Shown here: one piece after another, positions 7,192 to 16,383 of the stretch
Layout: each line of letters starts with the position of its first letter
Numbering within the stretch: position 1 is the stretch's first letter
Source: Sphingobium soli
GTDB lineage: Bacteria; Pseudomonadota; Alphaproteobacteria; Sphingomonadales; Sphingomonadaceae
Direction: 5' to 3'
DNA: 64,000 nucleotides
Assembly (NCBI RefSeq): GCF_020782245.1
Contig: NZ_JAJGNP010000015.1
Location: 1-64,000 of the forward strand
Program-made: the position numbers and the translations under genes
Notes under the pieces: model-generated
Databases searched by the model: none
What the model saw: the letters and a program-made list of their open reading frames with translations, nothing else
Told to the model about the DNA's origin: nothing

Positions 7192-8948
7192 TGCTGGGGC
7201 GTTACCTGATCCTGATCGATTGGAATGAAGAGGCTCTGCCGCGCAGGCAGGCGTTCGTTCAGGAGCGCACGGGTCTTCGATATTGCACGCGCATTGGGCA
7301 AGGCATCATCTGGACAAGCGCGCCCGACCTTGTTTTGCCGCTGCCTGACGGTTCGGGCGCGGTGATCGGAACGCTGTTTCCGCGCCATGGCCCGGCCTTC
7401 CCGATCACCATGGAGGACAAGCCGTGGCAGGAGGAGATGCGAACCGGCGCGGTCCTGCCGACGCTGCGCGACCGATATTGGGGCGGCTATATCCTGCACA
7501 CAGAACGCGAGGGAATGATGGAAATCGCGCGAGATCCCGGCGGTGCGATGCCCTGCTATTTTCTCCAGATGCCGACGGGCTGGGCCGTGTCGTCGGATGT
7601 CGATCTCCTGGTCGAAGCCGGCCTTTTGAAGCGCGCCATCGCCTGGGATCAAATCCCGCGATATTTGATCGCAAAGGATCTGCCGAATAGCGCGACGGCG
7701 ATCGAAGGCCTCCACGAATTGCTGCCCGGCACCTCCGTCCTGTTGAAGGCGGGGGAACAGGAAGTGACGCGCTTCTGGTCACCCTGGGATCATGTCAGGG
7801 AAGCCGAACAATGGGACAGCAAGGCGGCGGCTGAACGCCTGCGCAGGACTATTGATCATTGCGTCGCTTCCTGGGCCTCGACCTCCAGCGCGATCCTTTC
7901 GACCCTTTCGGGCGGGCTTGACTCCTCGATCGTCACGGCTGGCCTGTCAAAGGCCGGGACGCCTTTCCAGTGTGTCACACTCGTCACCGAAAATCGCAAC
8001 GGCGACGAGCGGGATTATGCGCGCGCCATGGCCTCGTCGGTCGGTGCGCCCTTGCTGGAAGGCTTCTACGATCATGGCGATATCGATTTCTCCCGATCGG
8101 TTGCCAGACATTTTCCCAAGCCCATTGGACAGATTCATGAGGTGGCCTATCATGCCCTCGTCATGCGCCTGGCGCGCGATTGCGGGGCGGATGCCGTCCA
8201 TACCGGAAATGGCGGCGACAATATCTTCTACAACAGCAGTTCGGTCCGCCCATTTTTCGATTGCATCCATGCGCGGGGCATCGGTGGCGAGGCTTTCGCC
8301 ACGCTGCGCAATATCGCGAAGGTGACCGAGACGTCGTTGCCGACAGCGGCCTGGGAAGCGCTGCGCGCGATCCCGCTGATGCGTCGGCCCTACAATTGGG
8401 TCCGCAATGGCGAGGCCATCGCCGACGATGTGATGGCGGATTTGCAAGCCAAGCCTTTGCGGCACCCCTGGCTCGATGAGCAACTGCGCTCGCGTCCCGG
8501 TAAATCCGGGCAAATCGCCTTCCTCCTGCGGGTCCAGAACCATCTTGAAGGCTATCTGCGCGAACATGGGATGCCGATGGTCAACCCCCTCATGTCGCAA
8601 CCGGTGGTCGAAGCGGCACTGGCCATTCCGACCTGGAAAATGCTTGAGGGCGGGCGGGATCGTGCCATCGCGCGAAGGGCCTATCATGATCGCCTCCCGC
8701 CGCTGGTTCGGGACCGGCGGCGTAAGGGAAGTCCAAGTGGCTTTGCGATGGAGGTGATCGAGCGCAACCACCATGAAGTGCGTGAGCGGCTGCTGGACGG
8801 CGAACTCATGCGTCGGAAACTTCTGAACGGCGCTGCGATCGAGGCAGCGCTGGCGCGGGGACCGGCCATGGGACTGAGTTATGTCCGGCTGCTCACCCTC
8901 CTCGATATGGAGGCCTGGATCGCGCGCTGGAACGGGGCTGGCGCTTGA
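7191..8948 (+). CDS. Lasso cyclase (C protein), asparagine-synthetase-like
   Basis: The 585 residues show an N-terminal glutamine-hydrolase-like region without the catalytic Cys2 (it starts MLGRYLILID) and a C-terminal ATP-pyrophosphatase domain with the PP-loop SGGLDSS (about residue 243). It adenylates the side-chain carboxylate of core Asp8 and forms the isopeptide bond with Gly1. It is the last gene of the plus-strand biosynthetic operon. No ABC exporter (D) follows, as is usual where an isopeptidase and TonB receptor are present. Confidence 0.93.
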   Translation: MLGRYLILIDWNEEALPRRQAFVQERTGLRYCTRIGQGIIWTSAPDLVLPLPDGSGAVIGTLFPRHGPAFPITMEDKPWQEEMRTGAVLPTLRDRYWGGYILHTEREGMMEIARDPGGAMPCYFLQMPTGWAVSSDVDLLVEAGLLKRAIAWDQIPRYLIAKDLPNSATAIEGLHELLPGTSVLLKAGEQEVTRFWSPWDHVREAEQWDSKAAAERLRRTIDHCVASWASTSSAILSTLSGGLDSSIVTAGLSKAGTPFQCVTLVTENRNGDERDYARAMASSVGAPLLEGFYDHGDIDFSRSVARHFPKPIGQIHEVAYHALVMRLARDCGADAVHTGNGGDNIFYNSSSVRPFFDCIHARGIGGEAFATLRNIAKVTETSLPTAAWEALRAIPLMRRPYNWVRNGEAIADDVMADLQAKPLRHPWLDEQLRSRPGKSGQIAFLLRVQNHLEGYLREHGMPMVNPLMSQPVVEAALAIPTWKMLEGGRDRAIARRAYHDRLPPLVRDRRRKGSPSGFAMEVIERNHHEVRERLLDGELMRRKLLNGAAIEAALARGPAMGLSYVRLLTLLDMEAWIARWNGAGA

Positions 8949-9030
8949 ACGGCCAATGACGGGAACTCCGGGCATCGAGTGTCAAGCGCGCGAAGGGGGG
9001 CGATTGCTCTGGACACGTCGCCGGAGAGGA

Positions 9031-9516
9031 TCACGCCTTGCGGATCATCCTTGGATCATAGAGCCATTTGCGCACTTTCCGGGCCTTGATCCCCTTGGCA
9101 TCGGGGTGCGCGGGATTGATGAGGAGATTATTCTCCTCTGGCACAATGACGGAAGGGACGAGCAGCAGCGCTGTCCTTTGGCTCTGCGCCCATTGCGATC
9201 CGAATGAGATGCTGACCCGTCCCGCCGGTTCGGCATCCCAGCCGACCGGGAGATTGCCGGGTGTCGCGACCTCCGCTGATGCCAGCACCTCGTCCGGCAC
9301 CTCGATTTCGACGAGGTAGCGATTGAGCGGCAACCCACCCGAGTTCAGATGAACGACCGTCTCCAGGCAGGCGAGTGCCCGGCTGCTCGCCGCATAGACG
9401 ATGGCGACGCCGACCTCATTCCACCGGCCCCCGGTGATCTTGGCTCCGGTGCCTGACAGATCGTCCGCTTCATAAGTCCTGGCGTCGGTCGCGATTCTCC
9501 AGAAGCGTGTCGTCAC
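9031..9516 (-). CDS. RES-domain toxin
   Basis: The GTG start at 9516 overlaps the antitoxin stop (GTGA). The 161 residues match the RES fold, with early Arg (RFWRI), the GGRWNEVGVAIVYAASSRALACLE block and a late conserved Ser/Asn region. RES toxins degrade or modify NAD+ (NAD+ phosphorylase or ADP-ribosyltransferase types). It lies convergent to the lasso cyclase and shares an operon with the DUF2384 antitoxin upstream. Confidence 0.88.
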   Translation of the reverse strand: MTTRFWRIATDARTYEADDLSGTGAKITGGRWNEVGVAIVYAASSRALACLETVVHLNSGGLPLNRYLVEIEVPDEVLASAEVATPGNLPVGWDAEPAGRVSISFGSQWAQSQRTALLLVPSVIVPEENNLLINPAHPDAKGIKARKVRKWLYDPRMIRKA

Positions 9517-9992
9517 GCAAAGGCGCCGCTCTGGATCTGCGCGAGGGCGCGGGACACGACAGCCTGTCCCTCCATCGTGTCGAGAAGATCGATCGGATTG
9601 ACGCCTCCCAGCGCCGGGAGAGGCTGACGCAGCCAGGACGAGAGCCATTCGGGCGCATCGAACCCATCCGTCTCGCCCGATTCCTCGACCATGTCTTCGA
9701 GCTGGCCGACCAGTTTTGCAAGGCCCAGAACCCGTTCACTGTCTTCCGTCGAGAGCGGCTGGTTGTTCGCCGCCTTTTTGTTCACGGTGGCCGTCTTGAG
9801 ATTGAGCGCGTCGAACATGACCTTCTGGTCCACATGCAAGGCGGCGATGAAGCGCTTCAGGTCGCTGGCCGCCACGCCCTTCTTGATGACGCCGATTCGA
9901 TCGACTGGCGAGGCACGGTACAGCGCCTTATAGGCAAAGGGGGGCGTGCCTTTCCCCTGCGGCTTGCGCGCGCCAGTTTCGAGTTCGGACAT
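9513..9992 (-). CDS. Xre/MbcA/ParS-type (DUF2384) antitoxin
   Basis: The start at 9992 (MSELETGARKPQ) follows AAGGAGC. The N-terminal helix-turn-helix-like region includes RIGVIKKGVAASDLKRF. The C-terminal DUF2384 part (SERVLGLAKLVGQLEDMVEESG ... APEWLSSWLRQPLPALGGVNPIDLLDTMEG) neutralises the RES toxin by covering its active site. The 159-residue length is normal. Autoregulation is suggested by the direct repeats just upstream. Confidence 0.88.
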   Translation of the reverse strand: MSELETGARKPQGKGTPPFAYKALYRASPVDRIGVIKKGVAASDLKRFIAALHVDQKVMFDALNLKTATVNKKAANNQPLSTEDSERVLGLAKLVGQLEDMVEESGETDGFDAPEWLSSWLRQPLPALGGVNPIDLLDTMEGQAVVSRALAQIQSGAFA

Positions 9993-10000
9993 GGCAATGC

Positions 10001-10033
10001 TCCTTTGAGCATTTATATAGATCCTTTGAGCAT
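10001..10033 (-). promoter_or_regulatory. Antitoxin operator: direct repeats with an embedded ribosome site
   Basis: On the minus strand the 12-mer ATGCTCAAAGGA occurs at 10033-10022 and again at 10012-10001, 21 bp apart, with a TATATAA -10-like sequence between them. The second copy contains the AAGGAG ribosome site of the antitoxin. Binding would block both transcription start and translation, as expected for an autoregulated toxin-antitoxin operon. Confidence 0.6.
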
Positions 10034-10079
10034 CGTTCGCAAGGAAGTCGGTGGAGGCAGCCATGCCATCGGCCGCCCA

Positions 10080-12161
10080 TCAGCTGCCGACCGGTCGTTT
10101 TTCTCCGGCGGCGGCTTGATCCTGAGCCGCCCGCCGCATCTCGGCCCAGCGATCGACTTCTGGTGCATCGTCATCCGATGGGGCCGGACGCTTGCCCTTC
10201 AGCCAGAAATCGAACCATCGCAGGTTCCGCTTGTAGATGCCCGCTCGATGAGCGGGGTGACGCTTGATGTGGACTTCATCGGGGAAGACATAGAGATCGA
10301 TCGGGTGCTTGGCGGCCCGCAGAGCCCTGACTGTTTCCAAAGCCACGAGATATTCGCCGTCGGCGGCCTGCATGAGGATCGGAAAGGCGACTCGCGAGGC
10401 GTTGCGGGCGAGCGAAATGTCTCCCCACATTTGCGGCTTGTCCTCAGGGGAGGCCGGCCAACCGAGGCTTTCATAGTGGCGCTGGAGGGAAGGCCCCAGC
10501 ACCCAGCTTTGAGAGGGCTCCCAGCAGCAGCCGCTTACCACCGCGGCCTTGAACAGACTGCTATGCAGCGCTGCATATTGGACGGTCGTTGATCCATCGC
10601 TGAGCCCGGTGATGCCGATCCGCTCCGGGTCGGCGACCCCGGCGTCAATGAGCTGCCTGACCTTCGTTTCGATGGCGGACAATATGCTTCGCCGCTCCAT
10701 GAAGCCGTCATTCTGCCGCCGCTGTCGCTCGATCGATGAGAGGCCCAGCCCGTAAAGCGGGGAGCGCGGCCGCTGGACGTTTAGAACCAGATATCCCGCG
10801 CGGGCGAAGAGCTGGACGGGATATTCATCGCCCGTACCGCCTCGAAGGAAGCCGCGGCTCTCATATTGCACGACGATGAGCGGGTAGCGGCGTCCGGGTT
10901 GATAGTCGGGCGGATAGACGAGATCTCCGAAGCATTCGATGCCCTGATCGTTCCGCCAGAGCTGCCGTTCGACATTGCCAAACTTCAGCGTCCCGAAGGT
11001 CGGGTTCGGGTCAAACAGAGGGACGGATTTCCCGGTGCGCAGGTCGATACGGCTGAGATAGCGTGGGTGGGTCGGGCCTTCCCGCCCACATAGGACATCA
11101 TCGTCGATCGGCTTGCAGTCGATGAGCAGGTCTGATGTCGCATAGAGCCTGTGGGGTTCGGCCGAACCGACCTTCCATTCATAAATCGCCATCTCATTCT
11201 TCGCCCAGCCCTCGCGCCGGACGTAGCGCACGGCGCCTTTGGAAGAGAACCAGGGCGCACCTTCCACCTCAGTACAGGCGCTGCTTTCGCAGCGGTTTTC
11301 CTTCCCTGCCGGACCAGCGGTGATATGATCGAGCCCTTTGTCATCCCGCACCGTTGTCGCGAGAACGCCTTTTGTGGTTTGCGATTCCTCGATCGGTGCC
11401 GTCAGCAACGCTTTCTCTTCGTCACTGGCCGCGCGGATGTCACCGTCACTGATGCGCACGGCCTTGTAGACATAAGCGGGGTGGCCGCCTGGAAAGGGCC
11501 AGGCCGAGGCGAACGGGAAGTAGCGATCATCATAGTGGAGCCCCGACCGGGATTCCCGGCGCAAAGCCGTTGCCTGAGCGGAACCGTCGCGGACCTTGTA
11601 GATGATCATGCTTCCATCGCGACTGAAGCGGAAATCGACGATATCCTGCGGATCGGCGCCGATGGCCCGGGCATTCAGTTGCTCATCCCACAGGCGGAGT
11701 TGCAGCCGTCCGTCGATGAATTTGAGATAGGCGAGGCGCTTTCCGTCGCCCGACCATCTCGGCGTGATCAGTTGTGTGATCCCCGACGGGAAGCCATTCG
11801 TTCCGTAGAAATCTTCGAAGCGAAAGAAGGCGACGCCCGGCCCAGAATCGATCAACGCCGAGTTTCCGTCGCGATCTACAAGGGTGATGCCGGTGCAGTA
11901 ACTGTCCCCTGCCACGCTGGCGCGTCGGACGCCGACCGCGACCCTTTGATTGTCCGGAGACAGGGTGAAGAAGGAACCGGATTCCATCGCGGCATTGGGT
12001 CCAAGATCCAACGTCTCGATGAGGTCGTGATCCGAGATGGGACGAGGGCTGCCGGCTTGCGCGTCGGGCTGCAGGATGCGGGCGCAATCTTGTGATGCAG
12101 GTGCGGCCGGGACTGCGGCCGCACCTGCCCCGGATATGCTCAGAACAAGGGAAATGAGCAT
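10080..12161 (-). CDS. Lasso peptide isopeptidase (AtxE-type, S9 family)
   Basis: The 693-residue protein has a signal peptide, a beta-propeller N-terminal half and a C-terminal alpha/beta hydrolase. Its nucleophile elbow GLSDGS places Ser near 521, with candidate acid Glu near 603 (ADGEYL) and His near 631 (DEVHIKRH). These spacings agree with what I recall of the astexin isopeptidase. Such enzymes linearise the locus's own lasso peptide by cutting the isopeptide bond, after import. The ATG overlaps the TonB receptor stop by one base. A general prolyl-oligopeptidase role is less likely given the context. Confidence 0.88.
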   Translation of the reverse strand: MLISLVLSISGAGAAAVPAAPASQDCARILQPDAQAGSPRPISDHDLIETLDLGPNAAMESGSFFTLSPDNQRVAVGVRRASVAGDSYCTGITLVDRDGNSALIDSGPGVAFFRFEDFYGTNGFPSGITQLITPRWSGDGKRLAYLKFIDGRLQLRLWDEQLNARAIGADPQDIVDFRFSRDGSMIIYKVRDGSAQATALRRESRSGLHYDDRYFPFASAWPFPGGHPAYVYKAVRISDGDIRAASDEEKALLTAPIEESQTTKGVLATTVRDDKGLDHITAGPAGKENRCESSACTEVEGAPWFSSKGAVRYVRREGWAKNEMAIYEWKVGSAEPHRLYATSDLLIDCKPIDDDVLCGREGPTHPRYLSRIDLRTGKSVPLFDPNPTFGTLKFGNVERQLWRNDQGIECFGDLVYPPDYQPGRRYPLIVVQYESRGFLRGGTGDEYPVQLFARAGYLVLNVQRPRSPLYGLGLSSIERQRRQNDGFMERRSILSAIETKVRQLIDAGVADPERIGITGLSDGSTTVQYAALHSSLFKAAVVSGCCWEPSQSWVLGPSLQRHYESLGWPASPEDKPQMWGDISLARNASRVAFPILMQAADGEYLVALETVRALRAAKHPIDLYVFPDEVHIKRHPAHRAGIYKRNLRWFDFWLKGKRPAPSDDDAPEVDRWAEMRRAAQDQAAAGEKRPVGS

Positions 12162-14731
12162 TACCAGGCCTTTGAGACGGTGAAGCTCAGGAGGCGCCCG
12201 ATGCTGGAATAGTTGGTGGCGTCATAGGTAGGGTTGGTTGCCGTCGCGCGGATGGTCGAGGGCTTCTCATTGAGGATATTTTGCCCGGAAAGCAGGAAGG
12301 ACCATCCGCCCAACAAGCCGCTCCCCTCGGGTTCCCAACTGATCGTGACGTCGATCGAGTGGAAGCCCGAAACCTTGTAGGTCGTCGTGGTTCGCGTGTC
12401 GTCCGTACCGCCAATATAATTATAGGCGAGGTTTGTCCCGATCGGTCCACGCTTCCATCCGGCGCTCGCGCGACCGCGCCAGTGCGGCGGGTTGAAGATC
12501 CGGCCGGCCTTCACGATCGTCGGTTGACTGGCGCTCAATTTCTGATCGCTCTTGAGATAGCTGCCGCTCGCTTCGAGGTGGAACTGATTCTCTCCTGCCG
12601 AAAATTCATAGGAGGCGGAGGCATCGACGCCTCGGATATGCTGCCTGGCGGCGTTCTGAAGCTGGTTGAAGATGATAGCCGCCAGATTGGCAGGGTCGTA
12701 AGCGCCGCCTGTCTGGTTCTGGACGCCCAAAGGGAGATTGGCCGTCGCAGCCAGAACCTGTTCCAGGGTTGGGTTGAGGAGGATGAGGTCGGCATATTCG
12801 GCTTTGAAGGCTTGGGAACTGTCGGCGATCGGGCGAACCACGCGGTTTTTGTACCGGACATCGAAGTAGCTGGCTTCAAGCCGCAGGCCGGGGATGCTTT
12901 GAGGCTTTGCCTCCGCCGTCAAGGTCAGGGTCGTCGCCTTTTCGGGTTCGAGATCCTTGCTGCCGCCGCTGATCTGGAGGACATTCCGGCTCGTTGGCGG
13001 CGAGGGGAGATAATAGGCCGGGAAGAGAAGCACGCCCTGCCGGACCGTGTTCTGCTGGCTCAGCGTCGGCGCCTTGAACGATTTTCCCCAGGCGCCCTTG
13101 AGCGTCAGGTCGCTGATCGGCTGGTAGCTGATGCCGATCTTGGGGGTCGCGAGCCCGCCAATCTCGTCATAGCGCTCATAGCGAACGGCGCCCGAGAACT
13201 GGAGCGATCGGATCAGGGGAACCGCGCTGCGATCGGCGACCAATGGCAGGAAGAGCTCGCCATAGGCGAAGGTCGCCGTCTGGCCATCATGATAGTTGAG
13301 GAGGGACGTGGTGGCCGTTGCGGTGACGCGCGTGATCGATGCGTCGAGGCCGTTGGAGCGAAGCCCCGCGCCGACCGCGAGCCGCGCATCGCCGCCCGGC
13401 AGCGCGAAAAGCGGGCCTTCGCCGCTGAATTCGGCCGACCATAGATCATTTTTGTACTGGACATGGTTCACCGCCGAGGCGGTGCCTCCCGAATAGATTT
13501 CCGCAATGATCTTGCTGTCGCTGATGGCGCGGGTGGCGCGGGCCGTGACTTCCCACCCCGCGGGAAGCCTGAATTTGACCGACGGGCTGATGGAATAGCC
13601 TTCGATCTCTGGACGACTGATGATGCCGCTCTGCGTCACATTGGCGGTAGCGCTGTAGGGCAGGGCGGCGACCGATTTGTGGCGGTTATAATGGGCGTCG
13701 ATCTCGAATTCGACGACCTCGCCAAGCGCCTGATGGCCCGCCAGCACCGCACTGACCTGCCGCTGGGACGGAAGCAGGGTCATGCTGGACTGGCGCGATC
13801 GCATATAGGAGCGCTGCGACGCCGTGATGTCCGTCGCTTTGCTGAAATCGCCGGCGATCATGAATCCCCCGCTTTCCCATTGGCGTCCGGTCACGGCGCT
13901 ATATTGCTGCTGGACGTCGCCGCCATCTGTCGCGGCGCCGAACCGGGCGGTGGTGAGCAAGCCGTCATAATCCCTGCGGAGTAGGATGTTGGCGACGCCG
14001 CCCACCGCGTCGGACCCATAGAGAGCCGATGAGCCGTCCGCGACGATCTCCACCCGCTCGATGGCTGCCAGGGGGATCGCGCTAATGTCGATCCCCTGGC
14101 TTACGGCATCATATGCGACCCGATGGCCGTTCAAAAGTGTCAGCGTGGCGTCGGCGCCGAGGCCGCGCAGGTTGAGGGTGGAGGAGGATGTGGTGTTTTC
14201 CGAGCCGGTCTGCACGCTGGAGATGACGCCCGGGTTCTGCCCGCCGCTGAAATTCTGCGGAATGCTGCGGACAAAGGAGCCAAGGTCCGTATAGCCGAGG
14301 TCCCCGATCTTCTCTCGGGAAGCAGCGATGACCGGAGACATGGGCTTTGCGCCGCGAATGCGTGAGCCAGTAACGAAGAGCTGGTTGTCCGCCGCGCCTT
14401 CTACCTCCTCGCGCGACGGCGTTGCTCGCCCCCGGAGGTAAATGGTTCGCCCCCTGATGTCCGCATTGAGGCCTGATTGTGCAAGCAGGGCGGTGACGGC
14501 TTCCTCGACCGTGAATTCGCCGGTCAGCGCGGGCGAGCGGCGTCCCTGGAGCGCCTTGGGATCAGCCACGAGCTGATAGTCGTTGGCCCTGGCGATGACG
14601 CGCAAACCCGCGCCGAGTTCCTGGGCCGGCAGATCATAGCTTTTCTTCGCTTCCTGCGCCCCGGCCTGTGGCGCAACCATGCTGACGCAGATCGCGGCGC
14701 TGCCCAGAAGCGCAAACTTTCCCATACCCAT
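12161..14731 (-). CDS. TonB-dependent receptor with STN signalling domain, lasso-locus type
   Basis: The 856 residues show a signal peptide (to about residue 25), an STN domain at about 32-100 (YDLPAQELGAGLRVIARANDYQL) that talks to FecR, a plug with NQLFVTGSRIRG at about 118-128, and a 22-strand barrel ending in VSKAW (terminal aromatic). It probably imports the lasso peptide and signals its presence through FecR to the ECF sigma factor. It is coupled to the isopeptidase gene by TAATG overlap. Confidence 0.9.
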   Translation of the reverse strand: MGMGKFALLGSAAICVSMVAPQAGAQEAKKSYDLPAQELGAGLRVIARANDYQLVADPKALQGRRSPALTGEFTVEEAVTALLAQSGLNADIRGRTIYLRGRATPSREEVEGAADNQLFVTGSRIRGAKPMSPVIAASREKIGDLGYTDLGSFVRSIPQNFSGGQNPGVISSVQTGSENTTSSSTLNLRGLGADATLTLLNGHRVAYDAVSQGIDISAIPLAAIERVEIVADGSSALYGSDAVGGVANILLRRDYDGLLTTARFGAATDGGDVQQQYSAVTGRQWESGGFMIAGDFSKATDITASQRSYMRSRQSSMTLLPSQRQVSAVLAGHQALGEVVEFEIDAHYNRHKSVAALPYSATANVTQSGIISRPEIEGYSISPSVKFRLPAGWEVTARATRAISDSKIIAEIYSGGTASAVNHVQYKNDLWSAEFSGEGPLFALPGGDARLAVGAGLRSNGLDASITRVTATATTSLLNYHDGQTATFAYGELFLPLVADRSAVPLIRSLQFSGAVRYERYDEIGGLATPKIGISYQPISDLTLKGAWGKSFKAPTLSQQNTVRQGVLLFPAYYLPSPPTSRNVLQISGGSKDLEPEKATTLTLTAEAKPQSIPGLRLEASYFDVRYKNRVVRPIADSSQAFKAEYADLILLNPTLEQVLAATANLPLGVQNQTGGAYDPANLAAIIFNQLQNAARQHIRGVDASASYEFSAGENQFHLEASGSYLKSDQKLSASQPTIVKAGRIFNPPHWRGRASAGWKRGPIGTNLAYNYIGGTDDTRTTTTYKVSGFHSIDVTISWEPEGSGLLGGWSFLLSGQNILNEKPSTIRATATNPTYDATNYSSIGRLLSFTVSKAW

Positions 14732-14816
14732 TTTCTGCCCCCTTGATTGGTCCGCCTCTTTGCGAGGCTCAAAACCAGAAGACGGGGCGAGAGAGGTTTG
14801 AAGCTGGGCGCTTGAA

Positions 14817-15815
14817 TTATTTTCTGGGGCTGAGGATCAATCTGCCCTTTTCGGTGCGATCGATGTCGAGGTCCAGAAACCCGCTGATCGCTTCCGCCAC
14901 GCGCTCAATGTCGCGAATGTGGATGTCCGCGAATATCTCCCGGTCGCCCAGGCTCGCTGGCATCAACTCGATCCTGGTATCGCTGTAGCTGTTTGCTTCC
15001 GCGATCACTTCCCTGATGGGCACATTGTCGAAACTCTTCACGCCGTTCACCCATTGCTCGTCAGACCTGCGCGCAGGAATGACAATGCTTTGCGGCTCAT
15101 GTCCATGGCTGAAGGCCAGAATCTGGCCGGGCCGGAGCAGAATTTTTCTGGCAGGCTGTGTCTGCTGAGAGGCCAACTCCACCTCTACGCCGCCTTCGAT
15201 CAGATGCACCGCGACATTGTTTCGGAATAGCACGTCGAAGACCGTGCCGGTCGCGCGCACCTCCATGCCGCCGGCCTTGACGAAAAACGGACGCTCGGCA
15301 TCATGGGCAACAATGAACCGGGCGCGACCTCGCTTCAGGGCGATGTCGCGGTGGTCCGGCGTCATCGCCACGGAGATCGCGGTATCGGTATCAAGGACGA
15401 CTTGGCTTCCATCGGCGAGCTTGACGGTTCGCACTTCCCCCACTTTCGTAACAAAGGCGGCTGGGGTCTCGGCGCCTGCCATCTGCGGAGATTGAGTGCG
15501 CATGGTCTGGAAGAGGATGCTCGCGGCTATGAGCAGGCCCAGGATAGACGCAGCCGCCAGGACTGGGACTGGCTTGATCCACCAGGGCTTTTGCGCCTGA
15601 AGCCGGGGAGGGGGCAAATCGAGCACCCCGCCGGCATGGCCGGCGGCCTGCACATCGTTCATCAGGTCAAGATAGAGCTGCCGCCGAGCCGGCTTTTCCG
15701 AGATCCAATCGGCGAGCGACTGCGCGTGACGTTCCGGCTCATCGAGCATCCGCAGCACCCATTTTTGAGCGGCCCGGCGGTCCTGCGCCGTAATTGCGCC
15801 GTGGTCCTCAGTCAT
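14817..15815 (-). CDS. FecR-like anti-sigma / signal-transfer protein
   Basis: The start at 15815 (MTEDHGAITAQ) overlaps the end of the sigma gene by 8 bp; the open frame extends further upstream without support. The cytoplasmic DUF4880 domain is at 1-70 (AAQKWVLRMLDEPERHAQSLADW), a membrane helix at about 80-105, the FecR domain at about 125-225 and a C-terminal DUF4974/STN-like domain. It transfers the TonB receptor signal to the ECF sigma factor. Order sigma-FecR-receptor-isopeptidase is standard for these loci. Confidence 0.9.
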   Translation of the reverse strand: MTEDHGAITAQDRRAAQKWVLRMLDEPERHAQSLADWISEKPARRQLYLDLMNDVQAAGHAGGVLDLPPPRLQAQKPWWIKPVPVLAAASILGLLIAASILFQTMRTQSPQMAGAETPAAFVTKVGEVRTVKLADGSQVVLDTDTAISVAMTPDHRDIALKRGRARFIVAHDAERPFFVKAGGMEVRATGTVFDVLFRNNVAVHLIEGGVEVELASQQTQPARKILLRPGQILAFSHGHEPQSIVIPARRSDEQWVNGVKSFDNVPIREVIAEANSYSDTRIELMPASLGDREIFADIHIRDIERVAEAISGFLDLDIDRTEKGRLILSPRK

Positions 15816-16383
15816 TGTCCGCCTCCCGCTGACGGTCGATGAGCCGAATGGCCTTGAGCATATGCTTCTGTACGACCCAAAGTGGCTCTCCGAGATCCGA
15901 TGCGATCTGCCGGTAGCTACAGCCTTCCACCCGATTGAGAAGGAAAATTTCGAGCGTGCGGGGAGGCAGTTGCTGGAGGATCGCCGTCCAGCGAGCCAAT
16001 TCCTGACGTGATTGAACGTCACGATGAGGATCAAGGCTGGAAATCGCATTTACGCCATCCTCCAGCAGAGTCAGCTGCCGTGAGAGGCGCGTGGAGCCAC
16101 GTTCGGCATGGTCACGCAGCAGGTTGGTCGCAATCCGTGTCAGATAGGCGCGAGGGCTTCCGAGCGAGGGATGCGGGGCGGCACGCACAAAGCGGGTCAG
16201 CGTCTCCTGGCTGAATTCGTCGGCATCAGCACGGTTGCCGAGCTTGCGCGTGAAAAAGCGCATGAGGCGAGGCTTCTCCCGTCGATAGAAGTCGGTGAAG
16301 CTGAACCGCTCGCCGGTATCATTGCTCACAATCTGAAGGTCGATCCGCCGACCTTCACTTTCGCCCTGACCCATTCGTCGCAC
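15808..16383 (-). CDS. ECF sigma factor, FecI type
   Basis: The GTG at 16383 has AGAGGA at good spacing; an ATG nine bases later is an alternative. Region 2 (FYRREKPRLMRFFTRKLGNRADADEFSQETLTRF) and region 4 (ILQQLPPRTLEIFLLNRVEGCSYRQIASDLGEPLWVVQKH) are both present in 191 residues. It should direct transcription of the receptor and isopeptidase genes in response to peptide sensed at the cell surface. Confidence 0.92.
   Translation of the reverse strand: MRRMGQGESEGRRIDLQIVSNDTGERFSFTDFYRREKPRLMRFFTRKLGNRADADEFSQETLTRFVRAAPHPSLGSPRAYLTRIATNLLRDHAERGSTRLSRQLTLLEDGVNAISSLDPHRDVQSRQELARWTAILQQLPPRTLEIFLLNRVEGCSYRQIASDLGEPLWVVQKHMLKAIRLIDRQREADND

Noticed and set aside
9507..10592. Open frame of 361 codons on the plus strand opposite the antitoxin and isopeptidase
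   Set aside because: It is the antisense of well supported genes in a GC-rich region, has no ribosome site and no recognisable domain.
12281..13444. Open frame of 387 codons on the plus strand
   Set aside because: It is antisense to the TonB receptor; composition is of shadow type.
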